A stretch of DNA of 40,153 nt from Halobacteriales archaeon QS_8_65_32 (GCA_003022925.1 PXRY01000001.1:1-40153), one strand, 5' to 3'. Numbered from the stretch's first letter, positions 18,637-28,199 are shown. The notes: generated by a model not told the origin, from the sequence alone. Numbers and translations: made by a program.

Positions 18637-19482
18637 CTACGAGCGCCCCAACGGAGCGTCGAACCGGACGATCCTCACTACGCGATCGGAAAGCGAGATC
18701 GAGACCCGCTCGCCCGGGGTCAGTTCGTAGACCGCCGTGTCGTCGTCGCGGGCGAGGACGGCGCTCGCGCTTCGGGTCGTCGTCAGGAGTTCGGTCTCGA
18801 CGCGGCCCGCCGGCGAAAGCGAGATCGATCGTGGGGCGTCGGCCGGCTTGTGGACGTTATTGAACGCCACGCCGAGGCCGGCATCGAAGACGCCGTTCGT
18901 AATCGATCGGTAGTAGCCGCTCGCCCCGAACGGCGTCGCGACGAGTACGCCGTCGCCGATCACCTTCTCCGCCTCGTAGACGGCCCGTTCTTCGTCGTGA
19001 CCTCCGTCGTCGTCCGTCCGGCCGTCATCGTGGCCCGTCCCTCCATCGTTGGCGTTAGCGCGATCGAGAACACGGACGGCGAACTTCGCGGCACGGACCG
19101 GACTGGCGTGATGTACGTGGACGTCGTTTATTGCCGGAAAGCCCTCGCGGATCGGCGCGCCGTCGCTCGACGCGCGTAGCTTGCGGTGGGGTTCGAGGCG
19201 GTAGTCGGTCCCTTCATCGCCGTCTTCGAGGGTAGCGAGGCGCTCTGAAACACGGTCTTCGTCGACATCGACCGTGTTCGCCTCCGACCCGGCACCGGCG
19301 ACCGGGAGAATCGTCGGCTCGTCGTACCGGCGGGCATTGTAGAGGATCGAGCCGTCGCCGCCCACCGAGAGCACGACGCAATCGGCGGCGTACTCGTCGC
19401 GAACGGCGTAGCCGCCGTCGTCGAGGAGGCGCTCGTACTCGGCGGCGACGGAATCGTCGGCCGCGCTGACGAAGTATTCCAT
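18637..19482 (-). CDS. NAD kinase-like protein (divergent)
   Basis: 281 residues. NAD kinase-fold motifs: SVGGDGSILYNARRY (the GGDG loop, about residue 40), AINDVHVHHA (the N-D/E motif), and VLVATPFGASGYYRSITNGVF (the T-P-x-G-[ST] motif, normally TPTGSTAY). The second conserved block, usually GxNxGxLGFL, is replaced by VAGAGSEANTVDVDED, so NAD binding may be altered. An Asp/Gly-rich insertion of about 25 residues (NDGGTGHDDGRTDDDGG) interrupts the C-terminal domain. Either a second NAD(H) kinase or a relative with another substrate. It is convergent with nothing nearby and divergent from metY; the 198-bp gap between them holds a GCGAGC tandem run and the metY promoter. Confidence 0.78.
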   Translation of the reverse strand: MEYFVSAADDSVAAEYERLLDDGGYAVRDEYAADCVVLSVGGDGSILYNARRYDEPTILPVAGAGSEANTVDVDEDRVSERLATLEDGDEGTDYRLEPHRKLRASSDGAPIREGFPAINDVHVHHASPVRAAKFAVRVLDRANANDGGTGHDDGRTDDDGGHDEERAVYEAEKVIGDGVLVATPFGASGYYRSITNGVFDAGLGVAFNNVHKPADAPRSISLSPAGRVETELLTTTRSASAVLARDDDTAVYELTPGERVSISLSDRVVRIVRFDAPLGRS

Positions 19483-19573
19483 CGGTGTGCTCGTCTCCCG
19501 GTGATCGCGCGGGCGGGAACTACCTATCGGAACCGGTGGCTCTGCTGGCGACGACGAAACACCGGTGGACGGG

Positions 19574-19605
19574 CGCAGCGAGCAGCGAGCGGCGAGCGGC
19601 GAGCG
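19574..19605. repeat. GCGAGC-type short tandem repeat
   Basis: About five imperfect units of AGCGAGC/GGCGAGC in a row, between the NAD kinase-like gene and metY, about 75-105 bp before the metY ATG. Low-complexity runs of this kind can change length by slippage; no function can be assigned. Confidence 0.5.
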
Positions 19606-19680
19606 TCGCCCTCGGAATCGTCCGGCGAGGATTGCCGTGACTCGCGGTTATAGATACATCGAGATATATGAGTGTCATAC

Positions 19681-21120
19681 ATGACCGCGAGCGATGGCAG
19701 GCCGGAGGGTGGCGGCAACGGTATCGACGGCGACAGCAATGGTGGCGACAGGGGCAGGAGCGAGCGTAGCGGTAGGGACACTAGCAACGGCGCTCACGGC
19801 GGCGATGGCGGCAGTAGTCGAAACGGCTTTGCGAGCGTCGGAGGCGGTCGGGGGTTCGGAACGCGGTGTGTTCACGCCGGGACGGCTCCCGATCCGACCA
19901 CGGGTGCGCGCGTGCCGCCGTTGTACCAGACGACCTCCTACACGTTCGAGGACACCGAGGAAGCCGCGGCGCTTTATGCCCTGGAAGCAGAGGGCGACGT
20001 CTACTCGCGAATCAGTAATCCTACGCTCGCGGCGCTCGAACGCCGCCTCACTGACCTGGAAGGCGGCACGGGCGCGCTCGCGACCGCGTCGGGGATGGCC
20101 GCGCTCGACTGCGCGACGCTCGTGCTCGCCGCCGCGGGCGACAACGTGGTTTCTGCGTCGTCGATCTACGGCGGCACCCATGCCTATCTCTCACACACCG
20201 CCGCGCGACGGGGGATCGACGCCCGGTTCGTCGACACGCTCGATTACGGCGCGTACGAGGACGCGATCGACGAAGACACCGCCTACGTTCACATCGAGAC
20301 GATCGGCAACCCCTCGCTCGTCACCCCCGACGTCGAGCGGGTGGCCGAGGTCGCTCACGCCGCGGGCGTGCCGCTGTTCGTCGACAACACCTTCGCGACG
20401 CCGGCGCTGTGTCGGCCCTTCGAGCACGGCGCGGATCTGGTCTGGGAATCCACCACCAAATGGTTGCATGGATCGGGCACGACCGTCGGCGGTGCGCTGA
20501 TCGACGGCGGGACCTTCCCCTGGGCGGAGTACGGCGAGAAATATTCGGAGGTGTGTGCGAACCCGGCGTTCGGCGGGCTGGATTTCACCGAGCGCTTCGG
20601 CGACCGGGCCTTCGTCGAGGCCGCCCGCCAGCGCGGGGTCCGAAGCCTGGGGGGAGCCCAGTCGCCCTTCGACGCCTGGCAGACCCTCCAGGGCATGGAA
20701 ACGTTGCACCTGCGAACGGAGCGCCACGCCGAGAACGCACTCGCGGTCGCCGAGTTCCTGGAAGGCCACCCTGCGGTGGCGTGGGTCTCCTACCCGGGCT
20801 TGGAGAGCCACGAGACCCACGCGAACGCGGAACGGTACCTGGAGGGCGGCTTCGGCGGGATGATCGCCGTTGGCCTCGAAGGAGGGTACGAGGCGGGCAA
20901 ACGCCTCTGTGAGGAGACCGAACTCGCGAGCTTTCTCGCGAACGTCGGGGATGCCAAAACACTGGTAATCCACCCGGCGAGTACGACTCACGCCCAGATG
21001 AGCGAGGCCGACCAGCGCGCCTCGGGCGTGACGCCCGATCTCGTACGCTTGTCGATCGGGATCGAGGACGTCGCCGATATCGTCGCCGACCTCGATCGCG
21101 TCCTGGAGGAAAAGAGATGA
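19681..21120 (+). CDS. metY: O-acetylhomoserine aminocarboxypropyltransferase (sulfhydrylase)
   Basis: 479 residues from the ATG at 19681; a GTG at 19672 is also in frame, but a TATA-like TTATAGATA at 19649-19657 favours the ATG. The Cys/Met-metabolism PLP fold begins at [20 protein letters not shown] (about residue 57). Key motifs: [52 protein letters not shown], and [12 protein letters not shown] with the PLP lysine. It makes homocysteine from O-acetylhomoserine and sulfide. The first 55 residues are an unusual Gly/Ser/Asp-rich low-complexity extension. Its stop overlaps the ATG of metX (ATGA), so the two are coupled, and metX supplies its substrate. Paralogues using cystathionine are less likely given this pairing. 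Confidence 0.92.
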   Translation: MTASDGRPEGGGNGIDGDSNGGDRGRSERSGRDTSNGAHGGDGGSSRNGFASVGGGRGFGTRCVHAGTAPDPTTGARVPPLYQTTSYTFEDTEEAAALYALEAEGDVYSRISNPTLAALERRLTDLEGGTGALATASGMAALDCATLVLAAAGDNVVSASSIYGGTHAYLSHTAARRGIDARFVDTLDYGAYEDAIDEDTAYVHIETIGNPSLVTPDVERVAEVAHAAGVPLFVDNTFATPALCRPFEHGADLVWESTTKWLHGSGTTVGGALIDGGTFPWAEYGEKYSEVCANPAFGGLDFTERFGDRAFVEAARQRGVRSLGGAQSPFDAWQTLQGMETLHLRTERHAENALAVAEFLEGHPAVAWVSYPGLESHETHANAERYLEGGFGGMIAVGLEGGYEAGKRLCEETELASFLANVGDAKTLVIHPASTTHAQMSEADQRASGVTPDLVRLSIGIEDVADIVADLDRVLEEKR

Positions 21121-22454
21121 GCCCGGCCCACGAGCGTAGCGTCGTTTCCGTGGGTGAATTCGAGTTCGATTGTGGCGAGTCGATCCCCGATCTCCGCCTC
21201 GCCTACGAGACCTACGGGAAGTTCACCGGCGACAACGCGGTGCTCGTCTGTCACGCGCTGACCGGCAGCGCCCACGTCGCGGGCCGGCGGCGGCGAACCG
21301 GGGGCCGGACGGACGAAGACAGCGAGGACGACGGCGGCAGTGGCGGCGAAGACGGCGGTAGCGGTGGCGACAGTGCCGCCGGTAGCGGTGGCGATAGGAC
21401 AGCAGCCACTCACGGCCAGGCCCGCGCGTGGTGGGACGACATCGTCGGTCCAGGGAAAGCGATCGATACGACCGCCTTCTACGTGATCTGCGTGAACGCC
21501 CCAGGCTCGTGTTTCGGCTCGTCGGGCCCCGCGAGCGCCGATCCGGAGACGGACGACGAACCATACGGAACCGATTTCCCGGCGGTGACCGTCGGCGACT
21601 GGACCCGGGCCCAGCGTCGGGTGTTGGACGCGCTCGGCGTTCCAGGACTGCACGCCGTCGTCGGCGGGTCGGTCGGCGGGATGAACGCCTTGGAGTGGGC
21701 GAAACGCCACCCCGACGGCGTCGATCGGGTTATTCCCATCGCGGCGGCCGCTCGACTCGACGCCCAGTGTCTCGCGATCGACGCGATCGCGAGGCGGGCC
21801 ATCCAGTCCGACCCGAATTGGCGTGGTGGAGACTACTACGGCGAGGGGCGCGAGCGTCCAAAACGGGGGCTCACGCTGGCCCGCCAGCTCGGCCATCTCA
21901 CCTACCTTTCGAAGGCGTCCATGAACAGAAAATTCGGCCGGCGGTCGGCGGGGCGGGACGCCCTGCGGGAGACCTTCCCAACGGACCCCGCGGCGGGATT
22001 CTTCCCCTATCGGGACGTCGAATCGTACCTCGACTATCAGGGTAGCTCCTTTGCCGAGCGCTTCGACGCGAACAGCTACCTCTATCTTACGCGCGCGATG
22101 GATAACTACGACCTGGCTGCGGGCTATGAGTCCGACGCCGGGGCGCTCGCAGCGTTCGACGGCGAGGCCCTCTTCCTGTCGTTTACCGGCGACTGGCATT
22201 TCACCACCGCCCAAGCCGAACGCCTCGCCGAGGCTTTTCGCGACTCGGAGACGCCGACCGCCCACCACGTCATCGAATCGGACCACGGCCACGACGCCTT
22301 CCTCGTCGAACCCGAAAAAGTCGGGCCGCCGCTCGCCGACTTCCTCGCGGAGGGCGTCGCGGGCCGGGCGGTGACCGACACCGACGATGGCGACGGCGAC
22401 GAGGCAACGAGCGAGGAGTTCGCGCCGGTCCACGTCGGGTTGTTCGGCGACTGA
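21117..22454 (+). CDS. metX: Homoserine O-acetyltransferase
   Basis: 445 residues, alpha/beta-hydrolase fold, starting at the ATG that overlaps the metY stop. Motifs: [25 protein letters not shown] at the start; [23 protein letters not shown]; the nucleophile elbow [15 protein letters not shown] with Ser (about residue 190); [21 protein letters not shown]; and the C-terminal [15 protein letters not shown] with the catalytic His. Between HVAG and GQARAWWDD, where most MetX proteins have a few residues, there is a 45-residue Gly/Ser/Asp-rich insertion ([12 protein letters not shown]). Transfers acetyl (or succinyl) to homoserine; the acetyl form is assumed from coupling to metY. Together they give a direct-sulfhydrylation route to methionine. 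Confidence 0.93.
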   Translation: MSPAHERSVVSVGEFEFDCGESIPDLRLAYETYGKFTGDNAVLVCHALTGSAHVAGRRRRTGGRTDEDSEDDGGSGGEDGGSGGDSAAGSGGDRTAATHGQARAWWDDIVGPGKAIDTTAFYVICVNAPGSCFGSSGPASADPETDDEPYGTDFPAVTVGDWTRAQRRVLDALGVPGLHAVVGGSVGGMNALEWAKRHPDGVDRVIPIAAAARLDAQCLAIDAIARRAIQSDPNWRGGDYYGEGRERPKRGLTLARQLGHLTYLSKASMNRKFGRRSAGRDALRETFPTDPAAGFFPYRDVESYLDYQGSSFAERFDANSYLYLTRAMDNYDLAAGYESDAGALAAFDGEALFLSFTGDWHFTTAQAERLAEAFRDSETPTAHHVIESDHGHDAFLVEPEKVGPPLADFLAEGVAGRAVTDTDDGDGDEATSEEFAPVHVGLFGD

Positions 22455-22604
22455 GTGAGGAGGAAGTCGAAGGGAGCGGTCGGCAATCGGCGATCATGAA
22501 CGAAGCGAGCTGGCGGGACGGAGAAGGAGAGGTCCGAATCCGATGGAGGGCCGAGGGTTAGGGGACCGGTGAAACGGAAACGGAAACGGGAGCGGGAGCG
22601 AGCC

Positions 22605-22868
22605 TCAGAGCTGTCGGACGGCCTCCCACTTTGCGACGTCCGGGCCGTTGACGCCGCCCTCCCAGGACGGGTCAGCTCGCTCGCCGTTGATGAACCGACC
22701 GTACTGTTCGTCGTCGACGTGGATTTCGAGACAAGTCGTGCCGTTGTCGGTCCGCCAACTGACCCACACTTCGCGGTCACCGTTGCCGAGCGGGTGTTCG
22801 GGCGTGTAGGGATCCCCGCCGTCGGCAACGTGCTCAACGTACGCGCGGAGCCGGTCTTCGAGTGCCAT
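22605..22868 (-). CDS. Small hypothetical protein
   Basis: 87 residues, acidic, not recognised. MALEDRLRAYVEHVADGG and the patch WVSWRTDNGTTCLEIHVDD look like a compact alpha-beta domain; NGPDVAKWEAVRQL is the C-terminus. Composition is halophilic and the ATG at 22868 follows an AT-richer patch, both supporting a real gene. It is convergent with metX (150-bp gap). No function is proposed. Confidence 0.65.
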   Translation of the reverse strand: MALEDRLRAYVEHVADGGDPYTPEHPLGNGDREVWVSWRTDNGTTCLEIHVDDEQYGRFINGERADPSWEGGVNGPDVAKWEAVRQL

Positions 22869-23266
22869 GCCCTTCCTCCGGTATCGTCGCCAATAGTTAC
22901 GAATCCGGCACGAATCGATAGTTGTAACCTGACCGATCGGGCGGCGATCGTAGGGCGTGGGGAACGGAGCGCGCGGGAACGGCCGGACCAGCGACCGACT
23001 CGAAGTCCCGCTCGCGTGTGACGACCGTCAGACGCCGGGCTGACGGTAGGGGCCCAAATGCGGTGCTAGGCGGAGGCTACAACGAGTATGCTGGCCGTTC
23101 GGTAGTCTCAGCCCGTCGGGTGTCGAGTTCCGCCGAAGCGCACCGCGGACGCCCGCGGGGGCTCGCAGGCCAGGGAACGAGCAGTGAAGATGAGCGGCGA
23201 GCACCGCGCGACGACGCGACCGGGACCGGGACCGAACCGGGACATGGCAGGACCGTCCGCTGGCAG
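22869..23266. other. Gene-free 398-bp interval
   Basis: Between the stop of the sulfatase-like gene and the start of the small hypothetical gene. It is GC-rich and lacks credible ORFs, although frames stay open by chance. The first 60 bp (AT-richer, around 22895-22925) should hold the promoter of the 87-residue gene. The rest contains patches that resemble parts of structured RNAs (GCGGTGCTAGGCGG, CAGGCCAGGGAACGAGCAG), but no complete RNA fold could be recognised. Confidence 0.4.
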
Positions 23267-24682
23267 TCAGTCGACGAGGTATCCGAGGTTCGCGAGCTGG
23301 CGTTTCATACCCTCGGAGTACTCGGCCTTTCGGGGCGTGGCGTCGGCGTATCCCGGCCGACCGGCGGTCTCGGCCCACCGGGTGTAAATACCCGCCAATC
23401 GATCGCGCTCGTCGGGATAGGTTTTTGCAACGTCGTGGCTCTCGTCGGGGAGTTCGAACAGCTCGGTGCGGTCGTCGCTCGTGAGGTACTTGTACTCGTT
23501 CGTGCGCACCGCGGTCAAGTCGGCGTGGTGATACGGCGAGTCGTCGAAGTCGGGGTTCAGTTCTTCGAAGCGTTCGATGTTCTCCTTCGCGCGCTCCCAC
23601 CCGCGCTGGATTATCGCGTAGTTCCGGGTTTCCTCTCGCATATCGATCCCTTGGAGACCCTCTGTCCGCGCCCCGACGCGATCGAGGATCGTGGTCATTA
23701 CGTCGGCGTGTTGAACTATCCCCTCATACCCGGTGATCTCGTCGAAGCCGTACGTGACGAGCGGAACGTGACAAACCGCATCGTTCGTCGTCACCATGTG
23801 GGCCAACATCCCGTCCTCGCCGAAACACTCCCCGTGATCGGCGGTGATCACGATAATCGTGTCCTCCAAGAGGTCGAGTTCGTTCAAGTAACCGACGAGC
23901 CCCCGGATCCGGTCGTCCGTGTAGGCGATCTCGCCGTCGTGCAGCGCTTTGATCGCGCGCCACTGGTCGTCGGTGAAGTCACAGCCCTCGGCGATGTTTC
24001 GATGGAGATCGCCGCTGTGGCGGAGACACACCTCCCTCGCTTCTCCGATCGACATGTCGAACGCGTCGGCGAAGCGTTTCGTCTCCTTGCGCGGCGGGTA
24101 GTAGAGGTGGTGGGGATCGCCGTAGAAGGTATAGAGGAAGAAGGGCTCCTCGCGGCTCGCATACGAGCGCAGCCAGCGCTTCGCGACCCCGTTGGTCAGA
24201 AAGCCGGTATCGAAGCGGTTGGTGTCGAGCGAGAGCCCGGGACCGTGACGATAAAAGCCGAGCGCGTATTTTGCGAGCGTCCTCGGACCGACGGTCTCCA
24301 AAAGCGTCTCGCGACTGAGGTACGCGAAGTCGTCGAAGCCGCGATCGAGGCCGGTCGCCGGGCTCACCTGGCCGTGGGGGGCAACGAGGCCGGTCCGGTA
24401 GCCGACCTCCCCGAGGCGTTCGGGCACCGTCTCGAACTCTTCGGGGAGGACGTCGTGGATCATTCCCGTCCCGTGGTGGGACGGGTAGGTTCCAGTGAGA
24501 ATCGACGCGCTGGATGCGAGCGTCCAGATCCCGTGAGAGAAACAGCTCTCGAACCCACGACCGCGATCGGCGGCGGCGATCCGCTCGGTGTTCGGCATCG
24601 TCTCGCGGTCGTACCCACCCAAGAAGGTGTGATCCGTGCGCGTGCTCTCGACGGTGATCCAGAGAACGTTCGGTCGGTTCAT
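23267..24682 (-). CDS. Sulfatase/alkaline phosphatase-superfamily hydrolase with Thr nucleophile
   Basis: 471 residues. Begins NRPNVLWITVESTRTDHTFL, the metal-binding start of this superfamily (here E-S-T-R instead of D-x-x-R-x-D). The active-site block, aligned on S-x-LTG-x-YPS-HG, reads WTLASSASILTGTYPS: the usual Cys/Ser-x-Pro-Ser-Arg for formylglycine becomes Thr-x-Ala-Ser-Ser. A Thr nucleophile occurs in lipid/sugar phosphotransferases of this superfamily such as LtaS and EptA. The second metal site is visible in VITADHGECFGEDGMLAH. No signal peptide, so it is probably cytoplasmic or membrane-associated through others. It may hydrolyse or transfer phosphate or sulfate on surface glycans; substrate unknown. 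Upstream, an AT-rich 30 bp (24745-24775) is the likely promoter. Confidence 0.85.
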   Translation of the reverse strand: MNRPNVLWITVESTRTDHTFLGGYDRETMPNTERIAAADRGRGFESCFSHGIWTLASSASILTGTYPSHHGTGMIHDVLPEEFETVPERLGEVGYRTGLVAPHGQVSPATGLDRGFDDFAYLSRETLLETVGPRTLAKYALGFYRHGPGLSLDTNRFDTGFLTNGVAKRWLRSYASREEPFFLYTFYGDPHHLYYPPRKETKRFADAFDMSIGEAREVCLRHSGDLHRNIAEGCDFTDDQWRAIKALHDGEIAYTDDRIRGLVGYLNELDLLEDTIIVITADHGECFGEDGMLAHMVTTNDAVCHVPLVTYGFDEITGYEGIVQHADVMTTILDRVGARTEGLQGIDMREETRNYAIIQRGWERAKENIERFEELNPDFDDSPYHHADLTAVRTNEYKYLTSDDRTELFELPDESHDVAKTYPDERDRLAGIYTRWAETAGRPGYADATPRKAEYSEGMKRQLANLGYLVD

Positions 24683-24859
24683 TCCGTTCGGGCGATCTGT
24701 GAGGTGTTCACGACGGGACGTATTTCCGAGTATGGACGAGGGTAATTTATAGAATGGTTGATTAATACCTTACTCGATGGCTAAAAACGAACACACGGAA
24801 CGCGAAGCGCCCCCTCCGGAACCGGCGTCCTGACGGACTCAACGTGGGCTCGGCGGCGT

Positions 24860-25504
24860 TCAGCGCTCGGGAAGGACGCCTTCGCCTTCGAGCGTCGCTC
24901 GGAGGTCGGCCATCGACGCCACGGTGACGTCGCACGCGGGTTCAACCGCTGGTTTAGGGTCGTAGCCAATTGCTACTCCGGCGGCCGCGAGCATCGGTCG
25001 GTCGTTCGCGCCGTCGCCGACCGCTATCGTATTCTCGATCGAGATTCCGCTATCGTCGGCGAGCGCGCGGAGGACGTCGTCCTTGGTGCCTTCGATGAGC
25101 GGTCCCGCGACGTCGCCGGTAAGCGCTTCGCCGTCGTCGAGTAGTCGGTTCGCATATGTATAATCGGTCGTTACACCGGTGTCGGCGAGCGCGCCCTCGA
25201 CGCCGCGTTCGAACCCGCCGGTGAGGACCGCCGTCGTGACGCCCGCCTCGACGAGCGCGCTGAGGACCTCGGCCGCGCCGGGTTGAAGCCGAACGTTCAC
25301 GAAGGCCGCTTCGACCCGATCGAGCGCGAGACCTTCCAAGAGCGAGACGCGCTCGCGCAGGCTTTCGGCATAGCCGATCTCGCCGGCCATCGTCCGGTCG
25401 GTGATCGCAGCCATGCGATCGGCGACGCCGCACTGTTCGCCGAGCAGAATCGTCATCTCCGAATCGGAAAGCGTGCCGTCGAAGTCGAACGCGACGAGTG
25501 TCAT
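24860..25504 (-). CDS. serB: Phosphoserine phosphatase
   Basis: 214 residues, HAD superfamily. Motif I FDFDGTLSDSE with nucleophile Asp (residues 6-16), motif II VLTGGF (Thr), the Lys in EGTKDDVLRAL, and motif IV AVGDGANDRPMLAAAGVAIGY match SerB, the last step of serine synthesis. The helical cap at 20-75 has the expected size. serA, the first enzyme of the pathway, is 3.2 kb away on the other strand. Starts at the ATG at 25504. A HAD phosphatase with another small substrate is possible but less likely given VGDGANDxxML and the serA neighbourhood. Confidence 0.88.
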   Translation of the reverse strand: MTLVAFDFDGTLSDSEMTILLGEQCGVADRMAAITDRTMAGEIGYAESLRERVSLLEGLALDRVEAAFVNVRLQPGAAEVLSALVEAGVTTAVLTGGFERGVEGALADTGVTTDYTYANRLLDDGEALTGDVAGPLIEGTKDDVLRALADDSGISIENTIAVGDGANDRPMLAAAGVAIGYDPKPAVEPACDVTVASMADLRATLEGEGVLPER

Positions 25505-25636
25505 ATCGGTGCTTCGCGACGAGGCGTTTCAATCGATCGGTACTCCGCTCGTGCCGGCGCGGTCGGCTTCCGTTCGCATCGCTCCGTCACGGTCGCGCAA
25601 GGACCGTGCGGGCCCCGACCATGCGAAGGCCGCCGA

Positions 25637-27724
25637 TCACGCGAACGGCCGCGTCCGGGCCACACCGAAGTTCGCGACCTCCTCGGGATCGGCGGCGATC
25701 AGCGAGCGCGCGCGGGCGGCCGTCACGAGGTTGTCGCTGCCGAAATACGGCATCGCGTACGCGCGCTCGACGGTCGTGTCTTTTCGATCGACGCCGACGA
25801 TAAGGGACTCGTCGGCCGATCGGGGGAGTAGCGAGTCCCTATCGAGCCCGTAGAGGACGACACAGGTGGGCGACACGGAGCGCGCGACGCTCGCGTCGGC
25901 GAGGGGGGTGCGGGCGTAATTCCCACCGCGACGATCGCCGCGACTGCCCCCGTTCTGAACGAAAAGCGCATCTGCGGGCTTTTCGACCGGTTCGTCGAGG
26001 AGTACCCAGCAGTCGAACGTCTCGCTCAGGTCGAAGCCATTGCGCGACTCGAACGCTGCCAATCGTCGTCGCTGTGCCTGATGATCCGAGTACAGGAGAC
26101 TATATAGCCCGCGAGCGTCGGGCCGGTCGATCGGGACGCGAAACCCCGCGGAACCCTCGGGTCTGAGGGTTATATCCATCGCGACGCGGCCGAGGCAGAC
26201 CGCCCCGAAGCCCGAATCGTTGAGCAGCACTTTTGCCTCGTACTCGGGCACGAACGCGCCGACGTCGAACGGCACCGCGGAAACCGAGACGAGTTCCGGG
26301 CGCGTCGTCGAGTCGGCCCGCGCATCGGCCGCCGAGTCGCCGTCGGTGATCGGTTCGATCCGGCCGGCGAGTGTGCCGCCATCGAGAAACCGGTCGCGAT
26401 CGAGCGCGCGGAAGACTAAGACGTGCTCGGCGCTGCTGTAGGGAACGCTCGGCACGTACCCGCCGAGACGTCCAACGGGTTCCCAGTCGTCCTCGGCGGT
26501 GCGAAGCGAGAGGCGACGATCGTGAAAGCCGACGTTTCGCGTATGCACCCAGCAGTCGAATCGATCCTCGGAGTCGAAATCCTGCCGAGCGGCGAGCAAC
26601 GACGCGTAGGCGTACAGGTACCGATCGCGGGCAACGGTGACCGTGTTCGCCCGCCCGTCGCGGGCGATTGCGACGTCGCGGTTGGGGACGAACGGGTCGA
26701 AGCCGCGTTCCGTCTCAGTATAAGCGGTCCGAGCGTACCACCCGCGGCCGTCGGCGGCCCCGGAGGCTCGCAGGTCCATCCGGATCGCCCCCTTGCTCGG
26801 GGTGTGGTGTGGGTTGATCGTGTGGCTCTGGCCGAGGTAGAGCACCTCGCCGACCCCCGCTCGCGCGTTGGCGATCAGGCTCCGTATCGCGGCGTTCGCC
26901 TTCTCGGGGCCGACGTCCTTTTCGTACCAGCCCCGATAGAAGTCGACGAACGCGAACTCCGGCGTCGCCCCGCGGTCACGGAGGCCCGAAATCACCGTCT
27001 CGAAGGTTTCGGGCCGGCGGCTCTCGATGATGTAGGGGAAGTGAACGAAGATCCCGGCGTCGACATCGGGTGCGACCCCGGCGATCGCGCGTTTCTGTGC
27101 GGCGAAGATTTCGGAACCGTGGCGTTCGAGATTGGCGACCGCGGCGTCGTTCCACGCGCCGCCGGGTACCCAGGTGCCCCCGACGGGCGCTTCCTGCCAG
27201 AGCACGATCCGCCCCGTCGGAAAGCGCCGCCTGTATGCTCGTGCGGCCGCTCGGAGCCCGGCGAGGTGCCGCTCGCGCTTCTCCGAATCGGTTACGAACT
27301 CCTCGGGGGTGAGATCGGTCAGGACGCCGACGTTGAGCCACGCCTCGACGCCCCGTTCGGCGGCCGCGTCGAGCGGGGCGGCGAGGTCGGCAGCGACGTC
27401 CTCGCCGGTCGCATCGGGGTACGCGAACAGCGCCGCGAGGTCGTGGCGACCGGCGAAGGCGAGCAGCGAGTCACGGATTCCGTGGTGTTCCCAGACGGGT
27501 CGCTCGAGCCAGCAGAAGTCCGCCCGTTCCCCCGACCGACCGACCGGTCGGTTCCCGATCGTCGGGGAGGTCTCGGTCGTCGAGTCCTCGGTATGCTTGA
27601 CGGCCGAGTCGGTGACGCTCCCGTCAGAGGACCCCGGTCGGCCGGAACAGCCGGCGACGAGGGGCATGGAACCCGCCAGCGCCCGCCGGAGGAATCGTCG
27701 CCGTCGTATCCGTCGTCGCCGCAT
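25637..27724 (-). CDS. Tat-exported lipoprotein with a glycosidase-like barrel and repeated C-terminal domain
   Basis: 695 residues from the ATG at 27724; the track's start 62 codons earlier would hide the signal. MRRRRIRRRRFLRRALAGS followed by PLVAGCSG is a twin-arginine signal with a lipobox Cys (about residue 28), the usual form in haloarchaea. Next is a disordered Ser/Thr/Asp linker, then a region (about 60-330) that reads like a TIM barrel with repeated beta strands and acidic strand ends (LFAYPDA, AWLNVGVL, GRIVLWQEAP, GIFVHFPY, EFAFVDFYRGWY). The C-terminal half holds two copies of a domain with a shared FDCWV core (about 410-500 and 600-660). Exact family not recognised; a surface polysaccharide hydrolase is a guess. 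The upstream gene ends 5 bp before its start, so they probably form an operon. Confidence 0.7.
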   Translation of the reverse strand: MRRRRIRRRRFLRRALAGSMPLVAGCSGRPGSSDGSVTDSAVKHTEDSTTETSPTIGNRPVGRSGERADFCWLERPVWEHHGIRDSLLAFAGRHDLAALFAYPDATGEDVAADLAAPLDAAAERGVEAWLNVGVLTDLTPEEFVTDSEKRERHLAGLRAAARAYRRRFPTGRIVLWQEAPVGGTWVPGGAWNDAAVANLERHGSEIFAAQKRAIAGVAPDVDAGIFVHFPYIIESRRPETFETVISGLRDRGATPEFAFVDFYRGWYEKDVGPEKANAAIRSLIANARAGVGEVLYLGQSHTINPHHTPSKGAIRMDLRASGAADGRGWYARTAYTETERGFDPFVPNRDVAIARDGRANTVTVARDRYLYAYASLLAARQDFDSEDRFDCWVHTRNVGFHDRRLSLRTAEDDWEPVGRLGGYVPSVPYSSAEHVLVFRALDRDRFLDGGTLAGRIEPITDGDSAADARADSTTRPELVSVSAVPFDVGAFVPEYEAKVLLNDSGFGAVCLGRVAMDITLRPEGSAGFRVPIDRPDARGLYSLLYSDHQAQRRRLAAFESRNGFDLSETFDCWVLLDEPVEKPADALFVQNGGSRGDRRGGNYARTPLADASVARSVSPTCVVLYGLDRDSLLPRSADESLIVGVDRKDTTVERAYAMPYFGSDNLVTAARARSLIAADPEEVANFGVARTRPFA

Positions 27725-27729
27725 GTACG

Positions 27730-28152
27730 CTAACGGGCGAACCGGTCCGATAAAAACCGTCGACTTCGGCTCGGCGCCGGCCGGAAACGAGTGCCCGACG
27801 ACCGCTCGCTCCCCCGTTTCCCTCCTTCGGCATCGACGTCCCAGTCGATCGACTCCCAGCCTTCGAAGTGCTCGATACGAAGTTCTAACTCGAATCGCTC
27901 CCAGTCGCACTCGTCGTACAGGAACTGTACCAGCGGACCGAACGCCGAGTTGTCCAACTGTAGCCCACGGCTGCCGTAGTCGAGCACGAACGGTTGCGAG
28001 CGAACGGTCTCGTAGGCGGCTCTCGCTTCACTGCCTCGGTCGGATGCGTACGCCGCGCGCCCGAGTACTTCGTCGCGCGGCATGGGCGAGCCGTATCGGT
28101 GAGACGTCATCAGCACCCGGAGAATCGCACGGATGAGTTCGATCTCGCTCAC
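27730..28152 (-). CDS. Hypothetical protein, upstream partner of the lipoprotein
   Basis: 140 residues from GTG at 28152 (VSEIELIRAIL); the track uses a GTG four codons earlier. The first 105 residues look like a folded helical domain: LIRAILRVLMTSHRYGS, DEVLGRAAYASDRGSEARAAYETV, and FLYDECDWERFELELRIEHFEG. The last 25 residues turn strongly basic (RFRPAPSRSRRFLSDRFAR), which is odd for a halophile and suggests a frameshifted or extended end. The family is not recognised. It is divergent from the winged-helix gene at 28250 and shares its promoter region; it ends 5 bp before the lipoprotein start. Confidence 0.6.
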   Translation of the reverse strand: MSEIELIRAILRVLMTSHRYGSPMPRDEVLGRAAYASDRGSEARAAYETVRSQPFVLDYGSRGLQLDNSAFGPLVQFLYDECDWERFELELRIEHFEGWESIDWDVDAEGGKRGSERSSGTRFRPAPSRSRRFLSDRFAR

Positions 28153-28199
28153 ACCTCGCAGCACAACATATTACACCGAAGTATAACGTTGCCTACTTT

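Noticed and set aside
23030-23230. Patches resembling SRP RNA (GCGGTGCTAGGCGG, then CAGGCCAGGGAACGAGCAG)
   Set aside because: Spacing between the two is too short for an archaeal SRP RNA, the UGUNR motif is missing, and no enclosing 5'/3' helix was found.
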